Assembly: GCA_032622095.1 (NCBI GenBank)
Contig: CP136063.1
Location: 25,360,987-25,424,986 of the forward strand
DNA from: Siphonodentalium dalli
Lineage: Eukaryota > Mollusca > Scaphopoda > Gadilida > Siphonodentaliidae
Length of the DNA: 64,000 nucleotides
Direction: 5' to 3'
Part shown: in pieces, positions 34,001 to 49,100 of the stretch
How positions within the stretch are numbered: the first letter of the stretch is position 1
Layout of the letters: every line of letters begins with the position of its first letter
Made by a program: the position numbers and the translations under genes
Notes under the pieces: model-generated
Databases searched by the model: none
Told to the model about the DNA's origin: nothing
Seen by the model: the letters and a program-made list of their open reading frames with translations, nothing else

Positions 34001-37000
34001 TTTGACAGTATGGGTGGGTGGCCCGCCCCGAGTAACCGATAATGATTGGCCGATTTGACAGTATGGGTGGGTAGCCCGCCCCAAGTAACCAATAATGATT
34101 GGCCGATTTGACAGTATGGGTGGGAGGCCCGCCCCAAGTAACCAATAATGATTGGCCGATTTGACAGTATGGGTGGGTGGCAATCAAGTAACCGATAATG
34201 ATTGGCCGATTTGACAGTATGGGTGGGAGGCCCGCCCCAAGTAACCAATAATGATTGGCCGATTTGACAGTAGGGGTGGGTGGCCCGAATCAAGTAACCG
34301 ATAATGATTGGCCGATTTGACAGTATGGGTGGGTGGCCCGCCCCAAGTAACCTATAATGATTGGCCGATTTGACAGTATGGGTGGGTGGCCCGAATCAAG
34401 TAACCGATAATGATTGGCCGATTTGACAGTATGGGTGGGTGGCCCGAATCAAGTAACCGATGATTGGCCGATTTGACAGTATGGGTGGGTAGCCCGCCCC
34501 AAGTAACCGATAATGATTGGCCGATTTGACAGTATGGGTGGGTGGCCCGCCCCAAGTAACCGATAATGATTGGCTGATTTGACAGTATGGGTGGGTGGCC
34601 CGCCCCAAGTAACCAATAATGATTGGCCGATTTGACAGTATGGGTGGGTGGCCCGCCCCAAGTAACCGATAATGATTGGCCGATTTGACAGTATGGGTGG
34701 GTGGCCCGAATCAAGTAACCGATAATGATTGGCCGATTTGACAGTATGGGTGGGTGGCCCGAATCAAGTAACCGATAATGATTGGCCGATTTGACAGTAT
34801 GGGTGGCCCGCCCCAAGTAACCAATAATGATTGGCCGATTTGACAGTATGGGTGGGTGGCCCGAATCAAGTAACCGATAATGATTGGCTGATTTGACAGT
34901 ATGGGTGGGTGGCCCGCCCCAAGTAACCAATAATGATTGGCGGATTTGACAGTATGGGTGGGTGGCCCGAATCAAGTAACCGATAATGATTGGCCGATTT
35001 GACAGTATGGGTGGGTGGCCCGCCCCAAGTAACCGATAATGATTGGCCGATTTGACAGTATGGGTGGGTGGCCCGCCCCAAGTAACCAATAATGATTGGC
35101 CGATTTGACAGTATGGGTGGGTTGCCCGCCCCAAGTAACCGATAATGATTGGCCGATTTGACAGTATGGGTGGGTAGCCCGCCCAAGTAACCAATAATGA
35201 TTGGCCGATTTGACAGTATGGGTGGGTGGCCCGCCCCAAGTAACCAATAATGATTGGCGGATTTGACAGAATGGGTGGGTGGCCCGAATCAAGTAACCGA
35301 TAATGATTGGCCGATTTGACAGTATGGGTGGCCCGCCCCAAGTAACCAATAATGATTGGCCGATTTGACAGTATGGGTGGGTGTCCCGAATCAAGTAACC
35401 GATAATGATTGGCTGATTTGACAGTATGGGTGGGTGGCCCGCCCCAAGTAACCAATAATGATTGGCGGATTTGACAGTGTGGGTGGGTGGCCCGAATCAA
35501 GTAACCAATAATGATTGGCCGATTTGACAGTATGGGTGGGTGGCCCGCCCCAAGTAACCGATAATGATTGGCCGATTTGACAGTATGGGTGGGTAGCCCG
35601 CCCCAAGTAACCAATAATGATTGGCCGATTTGACAGTATGGGTGGGTTGCCCGTCCCAAACAACCAATAATGATTGGCCGATTTGACAGTATGGGTGGGA
35701 GGCCCGCCCCAAGTAACCAATAATGATTGGCCGATTTGACAGTATGGGTGGGTGGCCCGAATCAAGTAACCGATAATGATTGGCTGATTTGACAGTATGG
35801 GTGGGTGGCAATCAAGTAACCGATAATGATTGGCCGATTTGACAGTATGGGTGGGAGGCCCGCCCCAAGTAACCAATAATGATTGGCCGATTTGACAGTA
35901 TGGGTGGGTGGCCCGAATCAAGTAACCGATAATGATTGGCCGATTTGACAGTATGGGTGGGTGGCCCGCCCCAAGTAACCGATAATGATTGGCTGATTTG
36001 ACAGTATGGGTGGGTGGCCCGAATCAAGTAACCGATAATGATTGGCCGATTTGACAGTATGGGTGGGTGGCCCGAATCAAGTAACCGATAATGATTGGCC
36101 GATTTGACAGTATGGGTGGGTAGCCCGCCCCAAGTAACCGATAATGATTGGCCGATTTGACAGTATGGGTGGGTGGCCCGCCCCAAGTAACCGATAATGA
36201 TTGGCTGATTTGACAGTATGGGTGGGTGGCCCGCCCCAAGTAACCAATAATGATTGGCCGATTTGACAGTATGGGTGGGTGGCCCGCCCCAAGTAACCGA
36301 TAATGATTGGCCGATTTGACAGTATGGGTGGGTGGCCCGAATCAAGTAACCGATAATGATTGGCCGATTTGACAGTATGGGTGGGTGGCCCGAATCAAGT
36401 AACCGATAATGATTGGCCGATTTGACAGTATGGGTGGGTGGCCCGCCCCAAGTAACCAATAATGATTGGCCGATTTGACAGTATGGGTGGGTGGCCCGAA
36501 TCAAGTAACCGATAATGATTGGCCGATTTGACAGTATGGGTGGCCCGCCCCAAGTAACCGATAATGATTGGCCGATTTGACAGTATGGGTGGGTGGCCCG
36601 CCCCAAGTAACCAATAATGATTGGCCGATTTGACAGTATGGGTGGGTTGCCCGCCCCAAGTAACCGATAATGATTGGCCGATTTGACAGTATGGGTGGGT
36701 AGCCCGCCCAAGTAACCAATAATGATTGGCCGATTTGACAGTATGGGTGGGTTGCCAGTCCCAAGTAACCAATAATGATTGGCCGATTTGACAGTATGGG
36801 TGGGTGGCAATCAAGTAACCAATAATGATTGGCCGATTTGACAGTATGGGTGGGTGGCCCGCCCCAAGTAACCAATAATGATTGGCCGATTTGACAGTAT
36901 GGGTGGGTGGCCCGAATCAAGTAACCGATAATGATTGGCTGATTTGACAGTATGGGTGGGTGGCAATCAAGTAACCGATAATGATTGGCCGATTTGACAG

Positions 37001-40000
37001 TATGGGTGGGAGGCCTGCCCCAAGTAACCAATAATGATTGGCCGATTTGACAGTATGGGTGGGTGGCCCGAATCAAGTAACCGATAATGATTGGCCGATT
37101 TGACAGTATGGGTGGGTGGCCCGCCCCAAGTAACCGATAATGATTGGCCGATTTGACAGTATGGGTGGGTGGCCCGAATCAAGTAACCGATAATGATTGG
37201 CCGATTTGACAGTATGGGTGGGTAGCCCGCCCCAAGTAACCGATAATGATTGGCCGATTTGACAGTATGGGTGGGTGGCCCGCCCCAAGTAACCGATAAT
37301 GATTGGCTGATTTGACAGTATGGGTGGGTGGCCCGCCCCAAGTAACCAATAATGATTGGCCGATTTGACAGTATGGGTGGGTGGCCCGCCCCAAGTAACC
37401 GATAATGATTGGCCGATTTGACAGTATGGGTGGGTGGCCCGAATCAAGTAACCGATAATGATTGGCCGATTTGACAGTATGGGTGGGTGGCCCGAATCAA
37501 GTAACCGATAATGATTGGCCGATTTGACAGTATGGGTGGCCCGCCCCAAGTAACCAATAATGATTGGCGGATTTGACAGTATGGGTGGGTGGCCCGAATC
37601 AAGTAACCGATAATGATTGGCCGATTTGACAGTATGGGTGGGTGGCCCGAATCAAGTAACCGATAATGATTGGCCGATTTGACAGTATGGGTGGCCCGCC
37701 CCAAGTAACCATTAATGATTGGCCGATTTGACAGTATGGGTGGGTGGCCCGCCCCGAGTAACCGATAATGATTGGCCGATTTGACAGTATGGGTGGGTAG
37801 CCCGCCCCAAGTAACCAATAATGATTGGCCGATTTGACAGTATGGGTGGGAGGCCCGCCCCAAGTAACCAATAATGATTGGCCGATTTGACAGTATGGGT
37901 GGGTGGCAATCAAGTAACCGATAATGATTGGCCGATTTGACAGTATGGGTGGGAGGCCCGCCCCAAGTAACCAATAATGATTGGCCGATTTGACAGTAGG
38001 GGTGGGTGGCCCGAATCAAGTAACCGATAATGATTGGCCGATTTGACAGTATGGGTGGGTGGCCCGCCCCAAGTAACCTATAATGATTGGCCGATTTGAC
38101 AGTATGGGTGGGTGGCCCGAATCAAGTAACCGATAATGATTGGCCGATTTGACAGTATGGGTGGGTGGCCCGAATCAAGTAACCGATGATTGGCCGATTT
38201 GACAGTATGGGTGGGTAGCCCGCCCCAAGTAACCGATAATGATTGGCCGATTTGACAGTATGGGTGGGTGGCCCGCCCCAAGTAACCGATAATGATTGGC
38301 TGATTTGACAGTATGGGTGGGTGGCCCGCCCCAAGTAACCAATAATGATTGGCCGATTTGACAGTATGGGTGGGTGGCCCGCCCCAAGTAACCGATAATG
38401 ATTGGCCGATTTGACAGTATGGGTGGGTGGCCCGAATCAAGTAACCGATAATGATTGGCCGATTTGACAGTATGGGTGGGTGGCCCGAATCAAGTAACCG
38501 ATAATGATTGGCCGATTTGACAGTATGGGTGGCCCGCCCCAAGTAACCAATAATGATTGGCCGATTTGACAGTATGGGTGGGTGGCCCGAATCAAGTAAC
38601 CGATAATGATTGGCTGATTTGACAGTATGGGTGGGTGGCCCGCCCCAAGTAACCAATAATGATTGGCGGATTTGACAGTATGGGTGGGTGGCCCGAATCA
38701 AGTAACCGATAATGATTGGCCGATTTGACAGTATGGGTGGGTGGCCCGAATCAAGTAACCGATAATGATTGGCCGATTTGACAGTATGGGTGGCCCGCCC
38801 CAAGTAACCAATAATGATTGGCCGATTTGACAGTATGGGTGGGTGGCCCGAATCAAGTAACCGATAATGATTGGCTGATTTGACAGTATGGGTGGGTAGC
38901 CCGCCCCAAGTAACCAATAATGATTGGCGGATTTGACAGTGTGGGTGGGTGGCCCGAATCAAGTAACCAATAATGATTGGCCAATTTGACAGTATGGGTG
39001 GGTGGCCCGCCCCAAGTAACCGATAATGATTGGCCGATTTGACAGTATGGGTGGGTAGCCCGCCCCAAGTAACCAATAATGATTGGCCGATTTGACAGTA
39101 TGGGTGGGTTACCCGTCCCAAACAACCAATAATGATTGGCCGATTTGACAGTATGGGTGGGAGGCCCGCCCCAAGTAACCAATAATGATTGGCCGATTTG
39201 ACAGTATGGGTGGGTGGCCCGAATCAAGTAACCGATAATGATTGGCTGATTTGACAGTATGGGTGGGTGGCAATCAAGTAACCGATAATGATTGGCCGAT
39301 TTGACAGTATGGGTGGGAGGCCCGCCCCAAGTAACCAATAATGATTGTCCGATTTGACAGTATGGGTGGGTGGCCCGAATCAAGTAACCGATAATGATTG
39401 GCCGATTTGACAGTATGGGTGGGTGGCCCGCCCCAAGTAACCGATAATGATTGGCTGATTTGACAGTATGGGTGGGTGGCCCGAATCAAGTAACCGATAA
39501 TGATTGGCCGATTTGACAGTATGGGTGGGTGGCCCGAATCAAGTAACCGATAATGATTGGCCGATTTGACAGTATGGGTGGGTAGCCCGCCCCAAGTAAC
39601 CGATAATGATTGGCCGATTTGACAGTATGGGTGGGTGGCCCGCCCCAAGTAACCGATAATGATTGGCTGATTTGACAGTATGGGTGGGTGGCCCGCCCCA
39701 AGTAACCAATAATGATTGGCCGATTTGACAGTATGGGTGGGTGGCCCGCCCCAAGTAACCGATAATGATTGGCCGATTTGACAGTATGGGTGGGTGGCCC
39801 GAATCAAGTAACCGATAATGATTGGCCGATTTGACAGTATGGGTGGGTGGCCCGAATCAAGTAACCGATAATGATTGGCCGATTTGACAGTATGGGTGGG
39901 TGGCCCGCCCCAAGTAACCAATAATGATTGGCCGATTTGACAGTATGGGTGGGTGGCCCGAATCAAGTAACCGATAATGATTGGCCGATTTGACAGTTTG

Positions 40001-43000
40001 GGTGGGTGGCCCGCCCCAAGTAACCGATAATGATTGGCCGATTTGACAGTATGGGTGGGTGGCCCGCCCCAAGTAACCAATAATGATTGGCCGATTTGAC
40101 AGTATGGGTGGGTTGCCCGCCCCAAGTAACCGATAATGATTGGCCGATTTGACAGTATGGGTGGGTAGCCCGCCCAAGTAACCAATAATGATTGGCCGAT
40201 TTGACAGTATGGGTGGGTGGCCCGCCCCAAGTAACCAATAATGATTGGCGGATTTGACAGTATGGGTGGGTGGCCCGAATCAAGTAACCGATAATGATTG
40301 GCCGATTTGACAGTATGGGTGGCCCGCCCCAAGTAACCAATAATGATTGGCCGATTTGACAGTATGGGTGGGTGGCCCGAATCAAGTAACCGATAATGAT
40401 TGGCTGATTTGACAGTATGGGTGGGTGGCCCGCCCCAAGTAACCAATAATGATTGGCGGATTTGACAGTGTGGGTGGGTGGCCCGAATCAAGTAACCAAT
40501 AATGATTGGCCGATTTGACAGTATGGGTGGGTGGCCCGCCCCAAGTAACCGATAATGATTGGCCGATTTGACAGTATGGGTGGGTAGCCCGCCCCAAGTA
40601 ACCAATAATGATTGGCCGATTTGACAGTATGGGTGGGTTGCCCGTCCCAAACAACCAATAATGATTGGCCGATTTGACAGTATGGGTGGGAGGCCCGCCC
40701 CAAGTAACCAATAATGATTGGCCGATTTGACAGTATGGGTGGGTGGCCCGAATCAAGTAACCGATAATGATTGGCTGATTTGACAGTATGGGTGGGTGGC
40801 AATCAAGTAACCGATAATGATTGGCCGATTTGACAGTATGGGTGGGAGGCCCGCCCCAAGTAACCAATAATGATTGGCCGATTTGACAGTATGGGTGGGT
40901 GGCCCGAATCAAGTAACCGATAATGATTGGCCGATTTGACAGTATGGGTGGGTGGCCCGCCCCAAGTAACCGATAATGATTGGCTGATTTGACAGTATGG
41001 GTGGGTGGCCCGAATCAAGTAACCGATAATGATTGGCCGATTTGACAGTATGGGTGGGTGGCCCGAATCAAGTAACCGATAATGATTGGCCGATTTGACA
41101 GTATGGGTGGGTAGCCCGCCCCAAGTAACCGATAATGATTGGCCGATTTGACAGTATGGGTGGGTGGCCCGCCCCAAGTAACCGATAATGATTGGCTGAT
41201 TTGACAGTATGGGTGGGTGGCCCGCCCCAAGTAACCAATAATGATTGGCCGATTTGACAGTATGGGTGGGTGGCCCGCCCCAAGTAACCGATAATGATTG
41301 GCCGATTTGACAGTATGGGTGGGTGGCCCGAATCAAGTAACCGATAATGATTGGCCGATTTGACAGTATGGGTGGGTGGCCCGAATCAAGTAACCGATAA
41401 TGATTGGCCGATTTGACAGTATGGGTGGGTGGCCCGCCCCAAGTAACCAATAATGATTGGCCGATTTGACAGTATGGGTGGGTGGCCCGAATCAAGTAAC
41501 CGATAATGATTGGCCGATTTGACAGTATGGGTGGCCCGCCCCAAGTAACCGATAATGATTGGCCGATTTGACAGTATGGGTGGGTGGCCCGCCCCAAGTA
41601 ACCAATAATGATTGGCCGATTTGACAGTATGGGTGGGTTGCCCGCCCCAAGTAACCGATAATGATTGGCCGATTTGACAGTATGGGTGGGTAGCCCGCCC
41701 AAGTAACCAATAATGATTGGCCGATTTGACAGTATGGGTGGGTTGCCAGTCCCAAGTAACCAATAATGATTGGCCGATTTGACAGTATGGGTGGGTGGCA
41801 ATCAAGTAACCAATAATGATTGGCCGATTTGACAGTATGGGTGGGTGGCCCGCCCCAAGTAACCAATAATGATTGGCCGATTTGACAGTATGGGTGGGTG
41901 GCCCGAATCAAGTAACCGATAATGATTGGCTGATTTGACAGTATGGGTGGGTGGCAATCAAGTAACCGATAATGATTGGCCGATTTGACAGTATGGGTGG
42001 GAGGCCCGCCCCAAGTAACCAATAATGATTGGCCGATTTGACAGTATGGGTGGGTGGCCCGAATCAAGTAACCGATAATGATTGGCCGATTTGACAGTAT
42101 GGGTGGGTGGCCCGCCCCAAGTAACCGATAATGATTGGCCGATTTGACAGTATGGGTGGGTGGCCCGAATCAAGTAACCGATAATGATTGGCCGATTTGA
42201 CAGTATGGGTGGGTAGCCCGCCCCAAGTAACCGATAATGATTGGCCGATTTGACAGTATGGGTGGGTGGCCCGCCCCAAGTAACCGATAATGATTGGCTG
42301 ATTTGACAGTATGGGTGGGTGGCCCGCCCCAAGTAACCAATAATGATTGGCCGATTTGACAGTATGGGTGGGTGGCCCGCCCCAAGTAACCGATAATGAT
42401 TGGCCGATTTGACAGTATGGGTGGGTGGCCCGAATCAAGTAACCGATAATGATTGGCCGATTTGACAGTATGGGTGGGTGGCCCGAATCAAGTAACCGAT
42501 AATGATTGGCCGATTTGACAGTATGGGTGGCCCGCCCCAAGTAACCAATAATGATTGGCGGATTTGACAGTATGGGTGGGTGGCCCGAATCAAGTAACCG
42601 ATAATGATTGGCCGATTTGACAGTATGGGTGGGTGGCCCGAATCAAGTAACCGATAATGATTGGCCGATTTGACAGTATGGGTGGCCCGCCCCAAGTAAC
42701 CATTAATGATTGGCCGATTTGACAGTATGGGTGGGTGGCCCGCCCCGAGTAACCGATAATGATTGGCCGATTTGACAGTATGGGTGGGTAGCCCGCCCCA
42801 AGTAACCAATAATGATTGGCCGATTTGACAGTATGGGTGGGAGGCCCGCCCCAAGTAACCAATAATGATTGGCCGATTTGACAGTATGGGTGGGTGGCAA
42901 TCAAGTAACCGATAATGATTGGCCGATTTGACAGTATGGGTGGGAGGCCCGCCCCAAGTAACCAATAATGATTGGCCGATTTGACAGTATGGGTGGGTGG

Positions 43001-43010
43001 CCCGAATCAA
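26365..43010. repeat. Higher-order repeats, central group (offsets 2996, 3726, 4991, 8717 bp)
   Basis: Call S the block starting at 29361 and T the block 31665-34293. The order is S-T (29361-34293), then a short S-T (34352-38019), then S-T (38078-43010). Full copies are offset by 8717 bp, T copies by 3726 and then 4991 bp. The short S lacks about 1265 bp (4991 minus 3726). An S-like block without T precedes them at 26365, offset 2996. Unit-variant order is preserved over about 4.9 kb between the full copies, with rare substitutions, so the amplification is recent. Confidence 0.85.
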
Positions 43011-43112
43011 GTAACCGATAATGATTGGCCGATTTGACAGTATGGGTGGGTGGCCCGCCCCAAGTAACCGATAATGATTGGCTGATTTGACAGTATGGGT
43101 GGGTGGCCCGAA

Positions 43113-46100
43113 TCAAGTAACCGATAATGATTGGCCGATTTGACAGTATGGGTGGGTGGCCCGAATCAAGTAACCGATAATGATTGGCCGATTTGACAGT
43201 ATGGGTGGGTAGCCCGCCCCAAGTAACCGATAATGATTGGCCGATTTGACAGTATGGGTGGGTGGCCCGCCCCAAGTAACCGATAATGATTGGCTGATTT
43301 GACAGTATGGGTGGGTGGCCCGCCCCAAGTAACCAATAATGATTGGCCGATTTGACAGTATGGGTGGGTGGCCCGCCCCAAGTAACCGATAATGATTGGC
43401 CGATTTGACAGTATGGGTGGGTGGCCCGAATCAAGTAACCGATAATGATTGGCCGATTTGACAGTATGGGTGGGTGGCCCGAATCAAGTAACCGATAATG
43501 ATTGGCCGATTTGACAGTATGGGTGGCCCGCCCCAAGTAAAAATAATGATTGGCCGATTTGACAGTATGGGTGGGTGGCCCGAATCAAGTAACCGATAAT
43601 GATTGGCTGATTTGACAGTATGGGTGGGTGGCCCGCCCCAAGTAACCAATAATGATTGGCGGATTTGACAGTATGGGTGGGTGGCCCGAATCAAGTAACC
43701 AATAATGATTGGCCGATTTGACAGTATGGGTGGGTGGCCCGCCCCAAGTAACCGATAATGATTGGCCGATTTGACAGTATGGGTGGGTAGCCCGCCCCAA
43801 GTAACCAATAATGATTGGCCGATTTGACAGTATGGGTGGGTTGCCCGTCCCAAGTAACCAATAATGATTGGCCGATTTGACAGTATGGGTGGGTGGCAAT
43901 CAAGTAACCAATAATGATTGACCAATTTGACAGTATGGGTGGGTGGCCCGCCCCAAGTAACCAATAATGATTGGCCGATTTGACAGTATGGGTGGGTGGC
44001 AATCAAGTAACCGATAATGATTGGCCGATTTGACAGTATGGGTGGGAGGCAATCAAGTAACCGATAATGACTGGCCGATTTGACAGTATGGGTGGGTGGC
44101 CCGAATCAAGTAACCGATAATGATTGGCCGATTTGACAGTATGGGTGGGTGGCCCGCCCCAAGTAACCGATAATGATTGGCCGATTTGACAGTATGGGTG
44201 GGTGGCCCGAATCAAGTAACCGATAATGATTGACCGATTTGACAGTATGGGTGGGTGGCCCGAATCAAGTAACCGATAATGATTGGCCGATTTGACAGTA
44301 TGGGTGGGTAGCCCGCCCCAAGTAACCGATAATGATTGGCCGATTTGACAGTATGGGTGGGTGGCCCGCCCCAAGTAACCGATAATGATTGGCTGATTTG
44401 ACAGTATGGGTGGGTGGCCCGCCCCAAGTAACCAATAATGATTGGCCGATTTGACAGTATGGGTGGGTGGCCCGCCCCAAGTAACCGATAATGATTGACC
44501 GATTTGACAGTATGGGTGGGAGGCCCGCCCCAAGTAACCAATAATGATTGGCCGATTTGACAGTATGGGTGGGTGGCAATCAAGTAACCGATAATGATTG
44601 GCCGATTTGACAGTATGGGTGGGAGGCCCGCCCCAAGTAACCAATAATGATTGGCCGATTTGACAGTATGGGTGGGTGGCCCGAATCAAGTAACCGATAA
44701 TGATTGGCCGATTTGACAGTATGGGTGGGTGGCCCGCCCCAAGTAACCGATAATGATTGGCTGATTTGACAGTATGGGTGGGTGGCCCGAATCAAGTAAC
44801 CGATAATGATTGGCCGATTTGACAGTATGGGTGGGTGGCCCGAATCAAGTAACCGATAATGATTGGCCGATTTGACAGTATGGGTGGGTAGCCCGCCCCA
44901 AGTAACCGATAATGATTGGCCGATTTGACAGTATGGGTGGGTGGCCCGCCCCAAGTAACCGATAATGATTGGCTGATTTGACAGTATGGGTGGGTGGCCC
45001 GCCCCAAGTAACCAATAATGATTGGCCGATTTGACAGTATGGGTGGGTGGCCCGCCCCAAGTAACCGATAATGATTGGCCGATTTGACAGTATGGGTGGG
45101 TGGCCCGAATCAAGTAACCGATAATGATTGGCCGATTTGACAGTATGGGTGGGTGGCCCGAATCAAGTAACCGATAATGATTGGCCGATTTGACAGTATG
45201 GGTGGCCCGCCCCAAGTAAAAATAATGATTGGCCGATTTGACAGTATGGGTGGGTGGCCCGAATCAAGTAACCGATAATGATTGGCTGATTTGACAGTAT
45301 GGGTGGGTGGCCCGCCCCAAGTAACCAATAATGATTGGCGGATTTGACAGTATGGGTGGGTGGCCCGAATCAAGTAACCAATAATGATTGGCCGATTTGA
45401 CAGTATGGGTGGGTGGCCCGCCCCAAGTAACCGATAATGATTGGCCGATTTGACAGTATGGGTGGATAGCCCGCCCCAAGTAACCAATAATGATTGGCCG
45501 ATTTGACAGTATGGGTGGGTTGCCCGTCCCAAGTAACCAATAATGATTGGCCAATTTGACAGTATGGGTGGGTGGCAATCAAGTAACCAATAATGATTGA
45601 CCAATTTGACAGTATGGGTGGGTGGCCCGCCCCAAGTAACCAATAATGATTGGCCGATTTGACAGTATGGGTGGGTGGCAATCAAGTAACCGACAATGAT
45701 TGGCCGATTTGACAGTATGGGTGGGAGGCAATCAAGTAACCGATAATGACTGGCCGATTTGACAGTATGGGTGGGAGGCCCGCCCCAAGTAACCAATAAT
45801 GATTGGCGGATTTGACAGTATGGGTGGGTGGCCCGAATCAAGTAACCGATAATGATTGGCCGATTTGACAGTATGGGTGGGTGGCCCGCCCCAAGTAACC
45901 GATAATGATTGGCCGATTTGACAGTATGGGTGGGTGGCCCGAATCAAGTAACCGATAATGATTGACCGATTTGACAGTATGGGTGGGTGGCCCGAATCAA
46001 GTAACCGATAATGATTGGCCGATTTGACAGTATGGGTGGGTAGCCCGCCCCAAGTAACCGATAATGATTGGCCGATTTGACAGTATGGGTGGGTGGCCCG

Positions 46101-49100
46101 CCCCAAGTAACCGATAATGATTGGCTGATTTGACAGTATGGGTGGGTGGCCCGCCCCAAGTAACCAATAATGATTGGCCGATTTGACAGTATGGGTGGGT
46201 GGCCCGCCCCAAGTAACCGATAATGATTGGCCGATTTGACAGTATGGGTGGGAGGCCCGCCCCAAGTAACCAATAATGATTGGCCGATTTGACAGTATGG
46301 GTGGGTGGCCCGAATCAAGTAATCGATAATGATTGGCCGATTTGACAGTATGGGTGGGTGGCCCGCCCCAAGTAACCGATAATGATTGGCCGATTTGACA
46401 GTATGGGTGGGTGGCCCGAATCAAGTAACCGATAATGATTGGCCGATTTGACAGTATGGGTGGGTAGCCCGCCCCAAGTAACCGATAATGATTGGCCGAT
46501 TTGACAGTATGGGTGGGTGGCCCGCCCCAAGTAACCGATAATGATTGGCTGATTTGACAGTATGGGTGGGTGGCCCGCCCCAAGTAACCAATAATGATTG
46601 GCCGATTTGACAGTATGGGTGGGTGGCCCGCCCCAAGTAACCGATAATGATTGGCCGATTTGACAGTATGGGTGGGTGGCCCGAATCAAGTAACCGATAA
46701 TGATTGGCCGATTTGACAGTATGGGTGGGTGGCCCGAATCAAGTAACCGATAATGATTGGCCGATTTGACAGTATGGGTGGCCCGCCCCAAGTAACCAAT
46801 AATGATTGGCCGATTTGACAGTATGGGTGGGTGGCCCGAATCAAGTAACCGATAATGATTGGCTGATTTGACAGTATGGGTGGGTGGCCCGCCCCAAGTA
46901 ACCAATAATGATTGGCGGATTTGACAGTATGGGTGGGTGGCCCGAATCAAGTAACCGATAATGATTGGCCGATTTGACAGTATGGGTGGGTGGCCCGAAT
47001 CAAGTAACCGATAATAATTGGCCGATTTGACAGTATGGGTGGCCCGCCCCAAGTAACCGATAATGATTGGCCGATTTGACAGTATGGGTGGGTGGCCCGA
47101 ATCAAGTAACCGATAATGATTGGCTGATTTGACAGTATGGGTGGGTGGCCCGCCCCAAGTAACCAATAATGATTGGCGGATTTGACAGTATGGGTGGGTG
47201 GCCCGAATCAAGTAACCAATAATGATTGGCCGATTTGACAGTATGGGTGGGTGGCCCGCCCCAAGTAACCGATAATGATTGGCCGATTTGACAGTATGGG
47301 TGGGTAGCCCGCCCCAAGTAACCAATAATGATTGGCCGATTTGACAGTATGGGTGGGTTGCCCGTCCCAAGTAACCAATAATGATTGGCCGATTTGACAG
47401 TATGGGTGGGAGGCCCGCCCCAAGTAACCAATAATGATTGGCCGATTTGACAGTATGGGTGGGTGGCAATCAAGTAACCGATAATGATTGGCCGATTTGA
47501 CAGTATGGGTGGGAGGCCCGCCCCAAGTAACCAATAATGATTGGCCGATTTGACAGTATGGGTGGGTGGCCCGAATCAAGTAACCGATAATGATTGGCCG
47601 ATTTGACAGTATGGGTGGGTGGCCCGCCCCAAGTAACCGATAATGATTGGCTGATTTGACAGTATGGGTGGGTGGCCCGAATCAAGTAACCGATAATGAT
47701 TGGCCGATTTGACAGTATGGGTGGGTGGCCCGAATCAAGTAACCGATAATGATTGGCCGATTTGACAGTATGGGTGGGTAGCCCGACCCAAGTAACCGAT
47801 AATGATTGGCCGATTTGACAGTATGGGTGGGTGGCCCGCCCCAAGTAACCGATAATGATTGGCTGATTTGACAGTATGGGTGGGTGGCCCGCCCCAAGTA
47901 ACCAATAATGATTGGCCGATTTGACAGTATGGGTGGGTGGCCCGCCCCAAGTAACCGATAATGATTGGCCGATTTGACAGTATGGGTGGGTGGCCCGAAT
48001 CAAGTAACCGATAATGATTGGCCGATTTGACAGTATGGGTGGGTGGCCCGAATCAAGTAACCGATAATGATTGGCCGATTTGACAGTATGGGTGGCCCGC
48101 CCCAAGTAACCAATAATGATTGGCCGATTTGACAGTATGGGTGGGTGGCCCGAATCAAGTAACCGATAATGATTGGCTGATTTGACAGTATGGGTGGGTG
48201 GCCCGCCCCAAGTAACCAATAATGATTGGCGGATTTGACAGTATGGGTGGGTGGCCCGAATCAAGTAACCGATGATTGGCCGATTTGACAGTATGGGTGG
48301 GTGGCCCGAATCAAGTAACCGATAATAATTGGCCGATTTGACAGTATGGGTGGCCCGCCCCAAGTAACCAATAATGATTGGCCGATTTGACAGTATGGGT
48401 GGGTGGCCCGAATCAAGTAACCGATAATGATTGGCTGATTTGACAGTATGGGTGGGTGGCCCGCCCCAAGTAACCAATAATGATTGGCGGATTTGACAGT
48501 ATGGGTGGGTGGCCCGAATCAAGTAACCAATAATGATTGGCCGATTTGACAGTATGGGTGGGTGGCCCGCCCCAAGTAACCGATAATGATTGGCCGATTT
48601 GACAGTATGGGTGGGTAGCCCGCCCCAAGTAACCAATAATGATTGGCCGATTTGACAGTATGGGTGGGTTGCCCGTCCCAAGTAACCAATAATGATTGGC
48701 CGATTTGACAGTATGGGTGGGAGGCCCGCCCCAAGTAACCAATAATGATTGGCCGATTTGACAGTATGGGTGGGTGGCAATCAAGTAACCGATAATGATT
48801 GGCCGATTTGACAGTATGGGTGGGAGGCCCGCCCCAAGTAACCAATAATGATTGGCCGATTTGACAGTATGGGTGGGTGGCCCGAATCAAGTAACCGATA
48901 ATGATTGGCCGATTTGACAGTATGGGTGGGTGGCCCGCCCCAAGTAACCGATAATGATTGGCTGATTTGACAGTATGGGTGGGTGGCCCGAATCAAGTAA
49001 CCGATAATGATTGGCCGATTTGACAGTATGGGTGGGTGGCCCGAATCAAGTAACCGATAATGATTGGCCGATTTGACAGTATGGGTGGGTAGCCCGACCC

